Assembly: GCF_002734215.1 (NCBI RefSeq)
Contig: NZ_NSEB01000025.1
Coordinates: forward strand, 1-64,000
Source: Fredinandcohnia onubensis
Lineage (GTDB): Bacteria > Bacillota > Bacilli > Bacillales > Bacillaceae_L
Direction: 5' to 3'
Length of the DNA: 64,000 bases
The notes under the pieces are model-generated. The model made no database searches. It had not been told where the DNA came from and was given only the letters and a program-made list of their open reading frames with translations. The translations under genes were made by a program, and so were the position numbers. Positions 25,756-34,655 of this stretch are shown one piece after another (the first letter of the stretch is position 1; every line of letters begins with the position of its first letter).

Positions 25756-26622
25756 ATGAGTGAGTTAAATGTTAATACGAATCCTGGCTTTTTTACAAGA
25801 ATAAATGCTGCAATGACAAAGCTTAGAGATTCAGAAAAGAAAATTGTCCATTTTATTGAGAAAAACCAAGATGAAATTATTCATTTGTCAATAACTGAGG
25901 TAGCAGAAAGAAGTGAAACAAGTGAGTCTTCTGTTGTACGCTTATGTAAGCGCCTTGGTTATAAGGGTTTCCAAGATTTAAAAATTCACTTGGCAAGGGA
26001 ATTAATCTCTCCTGAAAAGCAGATACATGAAGTAATTGAAAAAGGAGATGATGTTGAAAAAATTAAAAAGAAGGTTTTTCAATCAAACATTCAGGCACTT
26101 TATGATTCAATGGAGGTTTGTAGTGATGAAGAAATTCAAAAAGCAGTACATGCAATCTCGAAGGCTCGCTTGATAGAATTCTATGGTAACGGTGGGTCAG
26201 GAACTGTGGCAATGGATGCCCATCATAAACTATTAAAATTAGGGATCAAATCTTTCGCTTATAGTGATTCTGTTTTACAGGCAATGTCTGCAAGTGTTCT
26301 CACGGAAAATGACGTTGTTATCGGTATTTCTCATACAGGTTCAAATACAGATGTTTTAGCCGCGATGAAACTAGCAAAAGAAGCAGGTGCAACTCTCATT
26401 TGTATTACGAATGCATCAAAATCACCAATCACAAATATCTCAAATATTGTTTTACAAACTGCTTCTAAGGAAACGCTTTTTCGAACAGATGCTATATCTT
26501 CAAGGATTGCACAATTAACGATTATCGATATCCTAGTAGCGGCAGTTGCAAACCAAAAATATGAACTTACCTATAACAATCTTCAAAAAACGCGAAGATC
26601 GACTATTGATAAAAAGCTATAA
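25756..26622 (+). CDS. MurR/RpiR family regulator
   Basis: 288 residues. An N-terminal HTH-6 domain (about residues 15-90; ITEVAERSETSESSVVRLCK is the helix-turn-helix) and a C-terminal SIS domain (about 125-265; FYGNGGSGTVAMDAHHKLLK and ISHTGSNTDVLAAMK bind a phosphosugar). AAGAAGGGGGC lies upstream. It stands directly before the TRAP transporter operon, and a shared 17-bp motif precedes that operon and the dehydrogenase gene, so it is the likely regulator, sensing a sugar phosphate of the pathway. Confidence 0.9.
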   Translation: MSELNVNTNPGFFTRINAAMTKLRDSEKKIVHFIEKNQDEIIHLSITEVAERSETSESSVVRLCKRLGYKGFQDLKIHLARELISPEKQIHEVIEKGDDVEKIKKKVFQSNIQALYDSMEVCSDEEIQKAVHAISKARLIEFYGNGGSGTVAMDAHHKLLKLGIKSFAYSDSVLQAMSASVLTENDVVIGISHTGSNTDVLAAMKLAKEAGATLICITNASKSPITNISNIVLQTASKETLFRTDAISSRIAQLTIIDILVAAVANQKYELTYNNLQKTRRSTIDKKL

Positions 26623-26678
26623 AAGACATCAAAAAAAACTAATTGTGAAAAAAATGTTCATTTTTTTTAAAAATAACT

Positions 26679-26707
26679 TGAAGGAAATTACCACCATATG
26701 ATATCAT
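26679..26707 (+). promoter_or_regulatory. TRAP operon promoter with putative RpiR operator
   Basis: TTGAAG, 17 nt, TATCAT. The spacer carries GAAGGAAATTACCACCA, also found (as GAAGGAAATTTCCGCCA) at 29757-29773. The core GGAAATTnCC is palindromic, so a dimeric repressor bound here would block the polymerase. Confidence 0.6.
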
Positions 26708-26769
26708 TGAGTCAAAAGTTAAGTATTCTGAAAATTCAACGGTGCTTAATTTCTTTTTTTATTCAGAAA

Positions 26770-26783
26770 AGTAAGCGTTATCA
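26770..26783. promoter_or_regulatory. cre-like catabolite control site
   Basis: AGTAAGCGTTATCA matches the cre consensus TGWAANCGNTNWCA at 13 of 14 positions. It lies downstream of the -10 box and 26 nt before the dctP-like start, a roadblock position for CcpA. Confidence 0.5.
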
Positions 26784-26809
26784 AAAAAGGGGTTTAAGGG
26801 GGAAAAGAA

Positions 26810-27844
26810 ATGAAGAAGATACTCACACTATTTTTAACGGCATTATTATCAGTAGCTTTGGTAGCTTGTGGTAGCTCTGCAAGTGGTGGAGAGGAAGATG
26901 GATCGGAAAAGAAGGTAACTTTTACACTAGCTACTCCAGATCCAGATGAGGCATCAGTAACTCTAGCTGCAAAAGAATTTGCGAAGGTAGTTTCAGAGAA
27001 AAGTAATGGTTCAATTGAAATTAAGGTTCATGCAAATGGAACATTATATGGTGGGGATCCTTCTGCTGCAGTTAAGCAACTAGGAGCAGGAAGTTTGGAT
27101 ATGCTCGTGCTCTCAACATCTCTTTATGCGAACTTTGAACCGAAATTTAGCGCAATCAGTATTCCGTATTTATTTGATGACAAAGACCAATTTGTATCTT
27201 TCTTAAATGGGGATCTTGGCACTGAACTATTAGGTTCAGTATCTGAGTTAGGTATTCACGGATTAGGATATTGGACACGTGACTTCAGACAAATCACAAA
27301 CTCTAAAAATCCAATTACAAAACCAGAAGATTTAAAAGGACTTAAGCTACGTGTACCTAACAATCCATTATGGGTTGAGTTTTTCAAGGGGGCAGGTACA
27401 GTAACAACTCCAATGGATTTTAGTGAAGTATATAACGCGTTACAATTAAAAACAATCGATGGACAGGAAAATCCACTTGGTGTTATCACTTCAGCGAAAA
27501 TATATGAAGTACAAGAATACTTAACAATTTCTAACCACATGGCTGATGGCTGGGTAGTAGGAATTAACCAAGAAAAGTTTGATTCTTTAACAGATGAGCA
27601 ACAAAAGATCTTAACTGAGGCTTCAAAGGAAATTCAAGGTTGGGCTTTAGATTATGATAATAAAGAAGCTGAAACAGCAATTGAGTTCCTTGAAGGTGAA
27701 GGAGTTAAGGTTAATGAGCTAACAAGTGAACAGCAACAGTTATTCGTTGAAATTTCAAAGAAAGCGTATCCAACATTTAAAGAACTTGTAAAAGATGAAG
27801 AGTTCTTTACAAAAGTACTAGAGTTTGTCGGGAAAAGTGAGTAA
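26810..27844 (+). CDS. TRAP transporter solute-binding lipoprotein (DctP family)
   Basis: 344 residues with a lipoprotein signal (LVAC lipobox, lipidated C20). The DctP fold shows QLGAGSLDMLVLS, the central RVPNNPLWVEFFKGAG with its substrate carboxylate-binding arginine, and the QENPLGVI block. It captures an organic acid or sugar acid outside the membrane for the DctQ/DctM permease. Most TRAP ligands carry a carboxylate, which suggests a sugar acid for this operon. Strong GGGGGAAAAG before the ATG. Confidence 0.92.
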   Translation: MKKILTLFLTALLSVALVACGSSASGGEEDGSEKKVTFTLATPDPDEASVTLAAKEFAKVVSEKSNGSIEIKVHANGTLYGGDPSAAVKQLGAGSLDMLVLSTSLYANFEPKFSAISIPYLFDDKDQFVSFLNGDLGTELLGSVSELGIHGLGYWTRDFRQITNSKNPITKPEDLKGLKLRVPNNPLWVEFFKGAGTVTTPMDFSEVYNALQLKTIDGQENPLGVITSAKIYEVQEYLTISNHMADGWVVGINQEKFDSLTDEQQKILTEASKEIQGWALDYDNKEAETAIEFLEGEGVKVNELTSEQQQLFVEISKKAYPTFKELVKDEEFFTKVLEFVGKSE

Positions 27845-27859
27845 ATTTAGGTGAGTTTG

Positions 27860-27890
27860 CGGTCCCTAAATCGATAAGGGACCGTATTTT
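27860..27890 (+). terminator. Attenuating hairpin between binding-protein and permease genes
   Basis: CGGTCCCT and AGGGACCG form a perfect 8-bp stem with a nine-base loop, then TATTTT. As the genes are clearly one operon, it probably terminates part of the transcripts or stabilises the upstream mRNA, giving more binding protein than permease. Confidence 0.7.
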
Positions 27891-27913
27891 AACATCAAGT
27901 GAGGGAGAGAGCT

Positions 27914-28426
27914 ATGGTAAAGGATGGGAATAAAAAAATTAATCCTGTATTTCGAGCCATCAATAGCATAACTGATACATTGGCCTCCTTGACGGCTGCG
28001 GGCATATTTGTAGTAGTAATCTGGCAGGTCATTGGTAGATTAATAGGGCAACCAGCACCGTGGACTGAGGAATTAACAAGATTTATGTTTGTATGGTTGA
28101 TTTATCTGGGAATTGGAATCGGATTTCGTAAAGTCGAATCTGCAAGGGTTACATTACTTTTAAACTATTTGCCTAAATTTTTGCAAAAAGGGTCAGTATG
28201 GATATATAGTATTGCTTCAATTGGATTCTTTATATTTATGGTTGTTTTAGGAATCGAATTAATGTCACAGCAAATTAACACCAATGAAACTAGCTCTGTA
28301 TTGTTATTACCAATGTGGATTATCGGACTTTGTGTTCCATTTTCAGGTTTGATTGGAATTATCAATACCATTCAATCACTCATATATGACCGTGCGCTTA
28401 TTGAAGAAGAGGAGGTGGAGAATTAA
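27914..28426 (+). CDS. TRAP transporter small permease (DctQ family)
   Basis: 170 residues with four hydrophobic helices and the family-typical PAPWTEELTRFMFVWLIYLG. The frame opens with a GTG at 27899 overlapping the GAGGGAGAG ribosome binding site, so the ATG at 27914 is used. It assembles with DctM. Its stop overlaps the DctM start (TAATG). Confidence 0.9.
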   Translation: MVKDGNKKINPVFRAINSITDTLASLTAAGIFVVVIWQVIGRLIGQPAPWTEELTRFMFVWLIYLGIGIGFRKVESARVTLLLNYLPKFLQKGSVWIYSIASIGFFIFMVVLGIELMSQQINTNETSSVLLLPMWIIGLCVPFSGLIGIINTIQSLIYDRALIEEEEVEN

Positions 28427-29703
28427 TGTCAATTTTTTTACTTGTATTATTCTTCATCTTAATGTTTATCGGGATACCTATTGCTACCTCACTTGGTATT
28501 TCAGTAGTTGCGAGTGTGCTTATTTTTACAGATGTTCCAATTAGTATCGTTATTCAATCAATGTATAGCTCGATGAATAGCTTTATCATGGTTGCCGTCC
28601 CACTCTTTATCCTGGCAGGAATTATTATGGATGAAGGTGGAGTTGCAGAAAAAATATTTGACTTTGCAAAGAGTCTTGTTGGTTGGATGACTGGTGGACT
28701 AGGGCACGTAAATGTTCTAGCAAGTTTGATTTTTGCTGGTATGGCCGGTTCTTCTGTGGCGGATATTGCTAGTACTGGTCGTATTACAATAAATGCGATG
28801 ACCAGAAACAAATATCCATTGGAATACGCAGCAGCTTTAACGTTAATAACGTCAATGCTAGCAACAATCGTTCCTCCAAGTATATTAATGGTAGTTGCCG
28901 CATCAACAGCAGGTGTTTCAATAGGAGCAGCCTTGGTTGGGGGGCTAGTACCAGGTTTAATTATTGCTCTTATTTTTATGGGGTACAACCATTATTATAG
29001 TAAAAAGCATAATTTTGGTGTTCATCAAAAATTTGAATGGAAGGTACTTGGAAGAGAATTTATACGTGCTTTTCCGGCATTGTTAGCGCCAGTAATCTTA
29101 CTTGCAGGTATTTTAAGTGGAATATTCACACCGACAGAGGCAGCAGCTATTGCGGTGTTATATACATTATTTGTAGCGTTATTTGTTTATAAAGGATTAT
29201 CATTTAAAAAATTACCGAATATCTTTTTTAGAACAGCAAACCTAACAGGTACTATTCTTTTTATCGCAGTAACTGCTAAGGCAGCAAGTTGGGTGTTTGA
29301 ATATGATGGTCTTCCTACAAAGGTAGCAACCTTCATTAGTGGGATAAGTGATAGTAAGATTGTAATTATGTTGTTGTTATTTGTATTTCTAATTATTGTT
29401 GGAATGTTCATGGATGCAACAGCCGCAATATTTATCCTTGTTCCAATTTTAATGCCAACAATCCATTCAGTAGGTATCGATCCTGTATTTTTTGTAATTT
29501 ATTTAGTTGTACTTCTTTCAGTTGGATTAGTTACACCACCGATTGGAGTATGCCTATACGCTACTTCTAATATTACGGGGATGAAGATAGAAACCTTAAG
29601 TAGAGCAACCTTACCGTGGTTAGTTGTAACGTTTGCTGCATTACTGTTGTTCATTTTTGTACCTCAGTTAATTACAGTACCGATAAGTTGGTTTGATTTA
29701 TAA
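28426..29703 (+). CDS. TRAP transporter large permease (DctM family)
   Basis: 425 residues with about 12-13 membrane segments; the family blocks GMAGSSVADIASTG, TSMLATIVPPSI and LVTPPIGVCLYATSNI are present. It forms the sodium-coupled translocation path of the transporter. It overlaps the DctQ stop by one base, indicating coupled translation. A terminator follows, so the dehydrogenase gene has its own promoter. Confidence 0.92.
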   Translation: MSIFLLVLFFILMFIGIPIATSLGISVVASVLIFTDVPISIVIQSMYSSMNSFIMVAVPLFILAGIIMDEGGVAEKIFDFAKSLVGWMTGGLGHVNVLASLIFAGMAGSSVADIASTGRITINAMTRNKYPLEYAAALTLITSMLATIVPPSILMVVAASTAGVSIGAALVGGLVPGLIIALIFMGYNHYYSKKHNFGVHQKFEWKVLGREFIRAFPALLAPVILLAGILSGIFTPTEAAAIAVLYTLFVALFVYKGLSFKKLPNIFFRTANLTGTILFIAVTAKAASWVFEYDGLPTKVATFISGISDSKIVIMLLLFVFLIIVGMFMDATAAIFILVPILMPTIHSVGIDPVFFVIYLVVLLSVGLVTPPIGVCLYATSNITGMKIETLSRATLPWLVVTFAALLLFIFVPQLITVPISWFDL

Positions 29704-29716
29704 TAACTAGAAAATA

Positions 29717-29745
29717 TTAGGGAGAAAATATTCTCCTTAATTTTT
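29717..29745 (+). terminator. Intrinsic terminator of the TRAP operon
   Basis: TTAGGGAGAA and TTCTCCTTAA form a 10-bp stem with one G-T pair and a four-base loop, then five T. Confidence 0.8.
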
Positions 29746-29754
29746 ATAAAAAAT

Positions 29755-29786
29755 ATGAAGGAAATTTCCGCCAAATATTGTATACT
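29755..29786 (+). promoter_or_regulatory. Second putative RpiR operator with promoter
   Basis: GAAGGAAATTTCCGCCA (29757-29773) is almost identical to the motif in the TRAP promoter, with a perfect GGAAATTTCC core palindrome. A TATACT -10 lies at 29781-29786. It precedes the catabolic genes of the pathway. Confidence 0.6.
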
Positions 29787-29819
29787 ATATATTAAGACGA
29801 AACGGGAGTGTGGTTTGAG

Positions 29820-30857
29820 ATGAAAGCAGCAGTTTTTCATGGACCAAACAAATTACAATTAGAGGAAGTACAAAAGCCACAAATTAACGAGCATGAAATT
29901 CTTTTAAAAGTGAATGCAAGTGCGGTTTGTGGAACAGATGTAAGAATCTTTGAAGGAAAAAAAACAAAGGGAGTACGTACTCCTTCCATTATTGGTCATG
30001 AGCTTGTAGGAACAATTGAAGAAGTTGGATCCGCGGTGAAAGATTTCTTCACTGGTGACCGAGTTGGTGTAATGCCTGTTATCCCTTGTCGTAAATGCTA
30101 CTATTGCCAAAATGGCAGAGAAAATGTGTGTGCAAACCGTACAGCTATCGGGTATGAGTATGACGGAGGTTTTGCTGAATATGTACGAATCCCTAGTGCT
30201 GCAGTAGAAGCTGGAAACATTGTTAAGATTCCTGATCATATTTCATTTGAGCAAGCGGTAGTAACTGAACCTTTAGCGTGCTGTATCAATGGCCAACGCA
30301 AAGCCAATGTGAAAATGGGTGATGTTGTCGTTGTTGTTGGAGGAGGCCCAATTGGACTAATGCATGTGCAATTAGCAAAAATTGCAGGTGCGAAGTCAGT
30401 TATATTAAGCGAACCAATTGAACATCGTCGTGAAAGAGCTATTAAAGCTGGTGCAGATTTTGCAGTAAATCCAAATGAAGAATCTCTAGAGGACCTTGTA
30501 TTAAATCTAACAGATGGCCTTGGTGCGGATGTTGTTCTCATGGCGATTGGCGTACCTTTCTTAGTAAAATCCTGCGCAAACCTACTGAAAAAAGGTGGAA
30601 CTTTGAATTTGTTTGCTGGATTTACTAAAGGAGTTTTATCTGAAATTGATCCTAATATCATTCACTATAATGAAATTACAGTCAATGGTACCTCTGCATT
30701 GACACGTGCAGATTATCATAAATCCTTAGCATTGATTGCCACAGGTAAAATTAATACGGAAGTACTAACGACAACTGGATATACATTAGATACCATTGAA
30801 CAGGCTATTTTAGATGTTAGAAATGGTAATGGAATGAAATCGGTTATTACGTTATAA
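29820..30857 (+). CDS. Zinc-dependent polyol/sugar-acid dehydrogenase
   Basis: 345 residues from the ATG at 29820; the frame opens at a GTG within GGGAGTG, which is better read as the ribosome binding site. Catalytic zinc ligands C37, H60 and E61 and structural Cys C90, C93, C96 and C104 are in place. The NAD loop GGGPIG follows. It resembles sorbitol/galactitol-1-phosphate dehydrogenases. It would oxidise a secondary hydroxyl, producing the keto compound for the kinase downstream. Its own promoter carries the shared operator. Confidence 0.88.
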   Translation: MKAAVFHGPNKLQLEEVQKPQINEHEILLKVNASAVCGTDVRIFEGKKTKGVRTPSIIGHELVGTIEEVGSAVKDFFTGDRVGVMPVIPCRKCYYCQNGRENVCANRTAIGYEYDGGFAEYVRIPSAAVEAGNIVKIPDHISFEQAVVTEPLACCINGQRKANVKMGDVVVVVGGGPIGLMHVQLAKIAGAKSVILSEPIEHRRERAIKAGADFAVNPNEESLEDLVLNLTDGLGADVVLMAIGVPFLVKSCANLLKKGGTLNLFAGFTKGVLSEIDPNIIHYNEITVNGTSALTRADYHKSLALIATGKINTEVLTTTGYTLDTIEQAILDVRNGNGMKSVITL

Positions 30858-30986
30858 GATTCGTAATCTGCCAAGTTAGGATAGTTTAAATGAAGAAAGT
30901 AGTTAAGGTTCTTGAAAAATGTGTGTGTGATTCCCTTTAAGGTAACTATAAAATAACAAATATTAAAAACTAAGGAGTGTTTTATT

Positions 30987-31811
30987 ATGGCATTATTAGG
31001 TAAAGAAGTTCGGATGAGTAGATTATTAAATCAAGATACTGGAAAACTATTAGCTGTTGCAGTTGATCAAGCGATGGCAAGGGGTATTTTCGATGAATTA
31101 ATGCCAATCAATCGTAAGGTTAGTGAAATTGTTGCAGGTGGCCCTGATGCAATGACAATGCATAAAGGGATTGCGGATATGAGCTATCGTCCACATGTTG
31201 GAAAAACAGGCCTTATCTTAAAACTTTCTACTTTTTCACCATGGCAACCAAATTATGATGCTTGGGTTACAGAGGTTGATGAGGCTGTTCGTTTAGGAGC
31301 AGATGCTGTTTCAATGGGTTGTATTGTTGGAGGAGATGATCAACCTGAACAACTTCGTAACCTAGGAATCGTTTCAGGTCAGGCTGCTGCCCTTGGAGTT
31401 CCAATGATTGCGCATATCTATCCAAGAGGAAACCAAATACCTGATCATGAAAAGAATGATTGGAAGCATGTTGCATATGCGGTACGTGCGGGTGCTGAAT
31501 TAGGTGTTGATATTGTAAAAACAAAGTATACTGGTAATCCTGATACATTCAGAAAAGTAGTTGAATCAACACCTGGTAAAGTTGTAGTTGCGGGTGGAGA
31601 CAATGGAAATAACATTGAAGACTATTTCCAAATGGTTTACGATGTAATTGATGCTGGAGGTACTGGTATTACATTCGGTCGAATCGTTTGGAATAACCCA
31701 AATCCGACAGCAGTTGTAAAAGCGTTTAAAAACATTATCCATCATGGTGGAACTGTAAAAGAAACAGTAGAATTGTATAATGAGTTAATTAATCAACCAG
31801 CAAACGTATAA
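30987..31811 (+). CDS. Class I DhnA/FbaB-type aldolase
   Basis: 274 residues of the DeoC/LacD/DhnA superfamily, similar in type to LsrF and archaeal-type fructose-bisphosphate aldolase. The Schiff-base lysine is probably K in DIVKTKYTGNP. Other blocks are LAVAVDQAMARG at the start, DAVSMGCIVGG, and GGDNGN and GGTGITFGR phosphate-binding loops. It would cleave a ketose phosphate made by the FGGY kinase into a triose phosphate and an aldehyde. AAGGAG precedes the ATG. Confidence 0.85.
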   Translation: MALLGKEVRMSRLLNQDTGKLLAVAVDQAMARGIFDELMPINRKVSEIVAGGPDAMTMHKGIADMSYRPHVGKTGLILKLSTFSPWQPNYDAWVTEVDEAVRLGADAVSMGCIVGGDDQPEQLRNLGIVSGQAAALGVPMIAHIYPRGNQIPDHEKNDWKHVAYAVRAGAELGVDIVKTKYTGNPDTFRKVVESTPGKVVVAGGDNGNNIEDYFQMVYDVIDAGGTGITFGRIVWNNPNPTAVVKAFKNIIHHGGTVKETVELYNELINQPANV

Positions 31812-31832
31812 TACAAATAGGTGTGATAGATT

Positions 31833-33338
31833 ATGTCTCACGTTATTGGGATTGATATCGGAACAAGTGGTATTAAAGTAGGCGCAATGAATCAAGAAGG
31901 AGTATTGGGGTACCTTGAGTACCAACCATACTCCCTTCTTTATCCTAAAAAGACTTGGATAGAAATCGATCTTGAAGATATTTGGGATAAAACCAAATCA
32001 TTGCTATTAAAAGTATGTAATGAAGTAGAGAAAGGTGGAAGCGTTGATGCAATCTCGCTATCTACCTTTTGCAATTCATCCGTTTTTTTAGATAAAGATG
32101 GCAAGCCTCTCTATCAGGGAATTATATACCTAGACCAGAGGAGTAAAGAAGAATCTGATTGGATAAAGAATGTAGTCGGTGTGGACAACTTGGACAGAAT
32201 CACGAAAAATAGACTAGAGCCAGGGATGTATACGGTGACAACCTACCTTTGGTTTAAAAATCACTTTCCTAAGGACTATGAAAAAACGTATAAATGGGGA
32301 AATTTATCCACTTTTATTTTGCATAAGCTAACAGGGGAATTTGTGATGGACTGGACTCAAAGTTCGTATTCAGGAATTTACGATGTCGTGAACTATGAGT
32401 GGTCAAAGGAGATTTATGAAAAAGTAGGGGTCGATGAGAAGAAGCTGCCTAAAGTAGTGGATCCAAAATCTGTAGTTGGAAATGTAAAAATACCTGAGTT
32501 GTCTTCGGAAAATATACCTGTTATTTCGGGTGCTGCAGATACTGCGTGCTCAACTGTTGCTTTAAGCATTAAACCCAATGAAATGTTTGAGTCTGTTGGT
32601 ACATCAAATGTCCTAACGGTATGTACAGATCTACCTGATAAATTGGATAAGCGATTCCTAAATCGGTGTCATGTCAACAAACGCCAATGGCTTTCACACG
32701 GAGCTATGTCTTTTCCTGGGGCATCGATTCAGTGGTTCTATGACAATTTCCTAAAAACAGAAGGGCATACAAAAGAAATATATGGAGAATTGTATAATCA
32801 ATCATCTATAGGATCAAATGGCGTATATTTCCTACCGTATATGCAGGGTGAAAGATCGCCAATATGGGATCCGAATGCAAGGGGTGTTTTTGTAGGAATC
32901 CATTTGAATACATCCAAAGCCGACATGTTCCGTGCTATTTTAGAAGGCTGTGCCTTTGGTTTAAAGCAGATCTATGAAATTATTGAAACAAAGTATAGCC
33001 TCCAATTCGATCGTTTTCAATCAATCGGTGGTGGTTCAAAGAACAAGGAATGGGCACAAATTAAAGCAAATGTTTTAAATAAGAACATTGAGATTAAGGA
33101 TATATCTGAAACTGGTGTTTTAGGAGCCTGTTTACTTGCAGGAACAGCTATTGGTTATTTTCCAACCTTAGAAGAAGCAGCACAAGTAATAGATAACAAA
33201 ACGATTAATGTTGTAGAACCGAAAACAAGTGAAGTTGCCCAATACGAACATTTATATAAAGTGTTTTGTGAATTATATCCGTCATTAAAGCAATTTTTTG
33301 CGATCAGTACGGAACAGAGGTTGGAGAGTGGTGAATAA
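31833..33338 (+). CDS. FGGY family carbohydrate kinase
   Basis: 501 residues with the FGGY two-domain fold: IGIDIGTSGIKVG (phosphate-1 loop), the catalytic-aspartate region YLDQRS and SGAADTACSTV, and a C-terminal QSIGGGSKNKEWAQIKANVL adenosine loop. Closest by eye to xylulokinase and gluconokinase branches. It phosphorylates the keto sugar or sugar acid produced by the dehydrogenase. It starts 21 nt after the aldolase stop and abuts the next gene. Confidence 0.9.
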   Translation: MSHVIGIDIGTSGIKVGAMNQEGVLGYLEYQPYSLLYPKKTWIEIDLEDIWDKTKSLLLKVCNEVEKGGSVDAISLSTFCNSSVFLDKDGKPLYQGIIYLDQRSKEESDWIKNVVGVDNLDRITKNRLEPGMYTVTTYLWFKNHFPKDYEKTYKWGNLSTFILHKLTGEFVMDWTQSSYSGIYDVVNYEWSKEIYEKVGVDEKKLPKVVDPKSVVGNVKIPELSSENIPVISGAADTACSTVALSIKPNEMFESVGTSNVLTVCTDLPDKLDKRFLNRCHVNKRQWLSHGAMSFPGASIQWFYDNFLKTEGHTKEIYGELYNQSSIGSNGVYFLPYMQGERSPIWDPNARGVFVGIHLNTSKADMFRAILEGCAFGLKQIYEIIETKYSLQFDRFQSIGGGSKNKEWAQIKANVLNKNIEIKDISETGVLGACLLAGTAIGYFPTLEEAAQVIDNKTINVVEPKTSEVAQYEHLYKVFCELYPSLKQFFAISTEQRLESGE

Positions 33339-34298
33339 ATGAAAAAGACCGTTTATATTACAAGAAAGATGCCAAATGAGATTTATGAGAAACTTGCAAT
33401 CCATTTTGACATAAAGATGTGGCATGAGGAGACAATACCTGTACCGCGTGAGGTTTTGTTAAAAGAACTTGAAAATGTGGATGGTCTCTACTGTTTATTA
33501 ACGGATAAAATTGATAAAGAGGTTTTTGACCATGCTCCCAAATTACAGGTTGTCAGCAATTTAGCAGTTGGCTATAACAATATTGATGTGAAGGAAGCGG
33601 CAAGTCGTGGAATTATTGTTACAAATACTCCTGGTGTATTGACAGAAACGACGGCTGATTTAACATTTGCACTGTTAATGGCAACAGCAAGACGGGTTAC
33701 TGAGGCTTCAGATTTCTTGCGTAGTGGTGAGTGGGGGGCTTGGTCGCCTATGGAACTGACAGGCCAAGATATTTATAGGTCTACAATTGGAATTATAGGA
33801 ATGGGCCGGATAGGAGAGGCTCTAGTTAAGAGGGCAAAGGGCTTCAATATGGAAGTCATTTATTATAATCGTTCACGTAAACTGGAAACAGAAAAAAATT
33901 TAGGAATTAAATACGTAGATTTACACACCCTATTAAAAAAGTCTGATTTTGTATGTCTTCTGCTTCCTTATAGTCCAGAGGTTCATCATTTAATTGGCGA
34001 AGAGGAGCTTTCTCTCATGAAGAAAGAAGCAATTTTAATCAATAGTGCTAGAGGCGGTATTGTTGATGAGACTGCTTTATATCATGCCCTTAAGAACCAT
34101 CAAATATGGGCTGCAGGATTAGATGTGTTCGAACAGGAGCCTGTGCCTGTTGACCATCCTTTGCTTACTCTTCCTAACGTAGTGACTCTACCACATATTG
34201 GTAGTGCGAGTGTGAAAACGAGAACAAATATGGCGCATTTGGTAGCAGATAATATAATTAATGTACTTCAAGGTAGAGAGCCCCTATCAAAAGTTTAA
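33339..34298 (+). CDS. D-isomer 2-hydroxyacid dehydrogenase (glyoxylate/hydroxypyruvate reductase type)
   Basis: 319 residues. The NAD fold IGIIGMGRIGEALVKRAKGF is near residues 150-169. Catalytic Arg (INSARGGIVDE), Glu (FEQEPVPVDHPL) and His (TLPHIGSAS) are in place, and SNLAVGYNNID sits in the substrate domain, matching GyaR/glyoxylate reductases. It may reduce a two- or three-carbon aldehyde-acid or keto-acid produced by the pathway. It begins at the base after the kinase stop; the ribosome binding site lies inside the kinase gene. Confidence 0.88.
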   Translation: MKKTVYITRKMPNEIYEKLAIHFDIKMWHEETIPVPREVLLKELENVDGLYCLLTDKIDKEVFDHAPKLQVVSNLAVGYNNIDVKEAASRGIIVTNTPGVLTETTADLTFALLMATARRVTEASDFLRSGEWGAWSPMELTGQDIYRSTIGIIGMGRIGEALVKRAKGFNMEVIYYNRSRKLETEKNLGIKYVDLHTLLKKSDFVCLLLPYSPEVHHLIGEEELSLMKKEAILINSARGGIVDETALYHALKNHQIWAAGLDVFEQEPVPVDHPLLTLPNVVTLPHIGSASVKTRTNMAHLVADNIINVLQGREPLSKV

Positions 34299-34380
34299 AA
34301 GGTAGACTGAAATGATTGACGAACACCACTGTCCCATATGTAGTTTATTGTACAAAATTGACGATTTTTAGTTGATTGGG

Positions 34381-34517
34381 GATGCCACGATTTTTCAAAG
34401 AAATTTTTTCGAGCAGTAAGATCAAGACTAAATACGCCACTTCCTGTGGCAACGTCTTTATGACCCACTTCCCGTGGCCAAAAAATCGGGCGCAAATACG
34501 CCAAGTTGTATTTGATT
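34381..34517. repeat. U element, tail-only copy C
   Basis: Starts at GATGCCACGATTTTTC and ends TTTGATT. It has the CCAC-TTCCTGTGG and CCCAC-GTGG hairpins of copy A, and the CGATTTTT / AAAAATCG closing stem. The 13-bp inverted-repeat part is missing. It lies between the hydroxyacid dehydrogenase and prs. Confidence 0.75.
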
Positions 34518-34566
34518 AGGAAGGGTATCACGTGTGTGGTGCCCTTTTTAACGTTTTTATATAGAT

Positions 34567-34578
34567 TTTTGTCGAAAT
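34567..34578. promoter_or_regulatory. Spo0A box-like site before prs
   Basis: TTTTGTCGAAAT matches the Spo0A box TTTTGTCRAAAA at 11 of 12 positions, about 80 nt before the prs start. Such boxes can occur by chance in AT-rich DNA. Confidence 0.35.
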
Positions 34579-34655
34579 TTGTGAATCGACACTAGGTAAG
34601 AGTACAAAATTAGGTTATATTATATATAGAATATTTTTTGCATGGAGGACTAACA

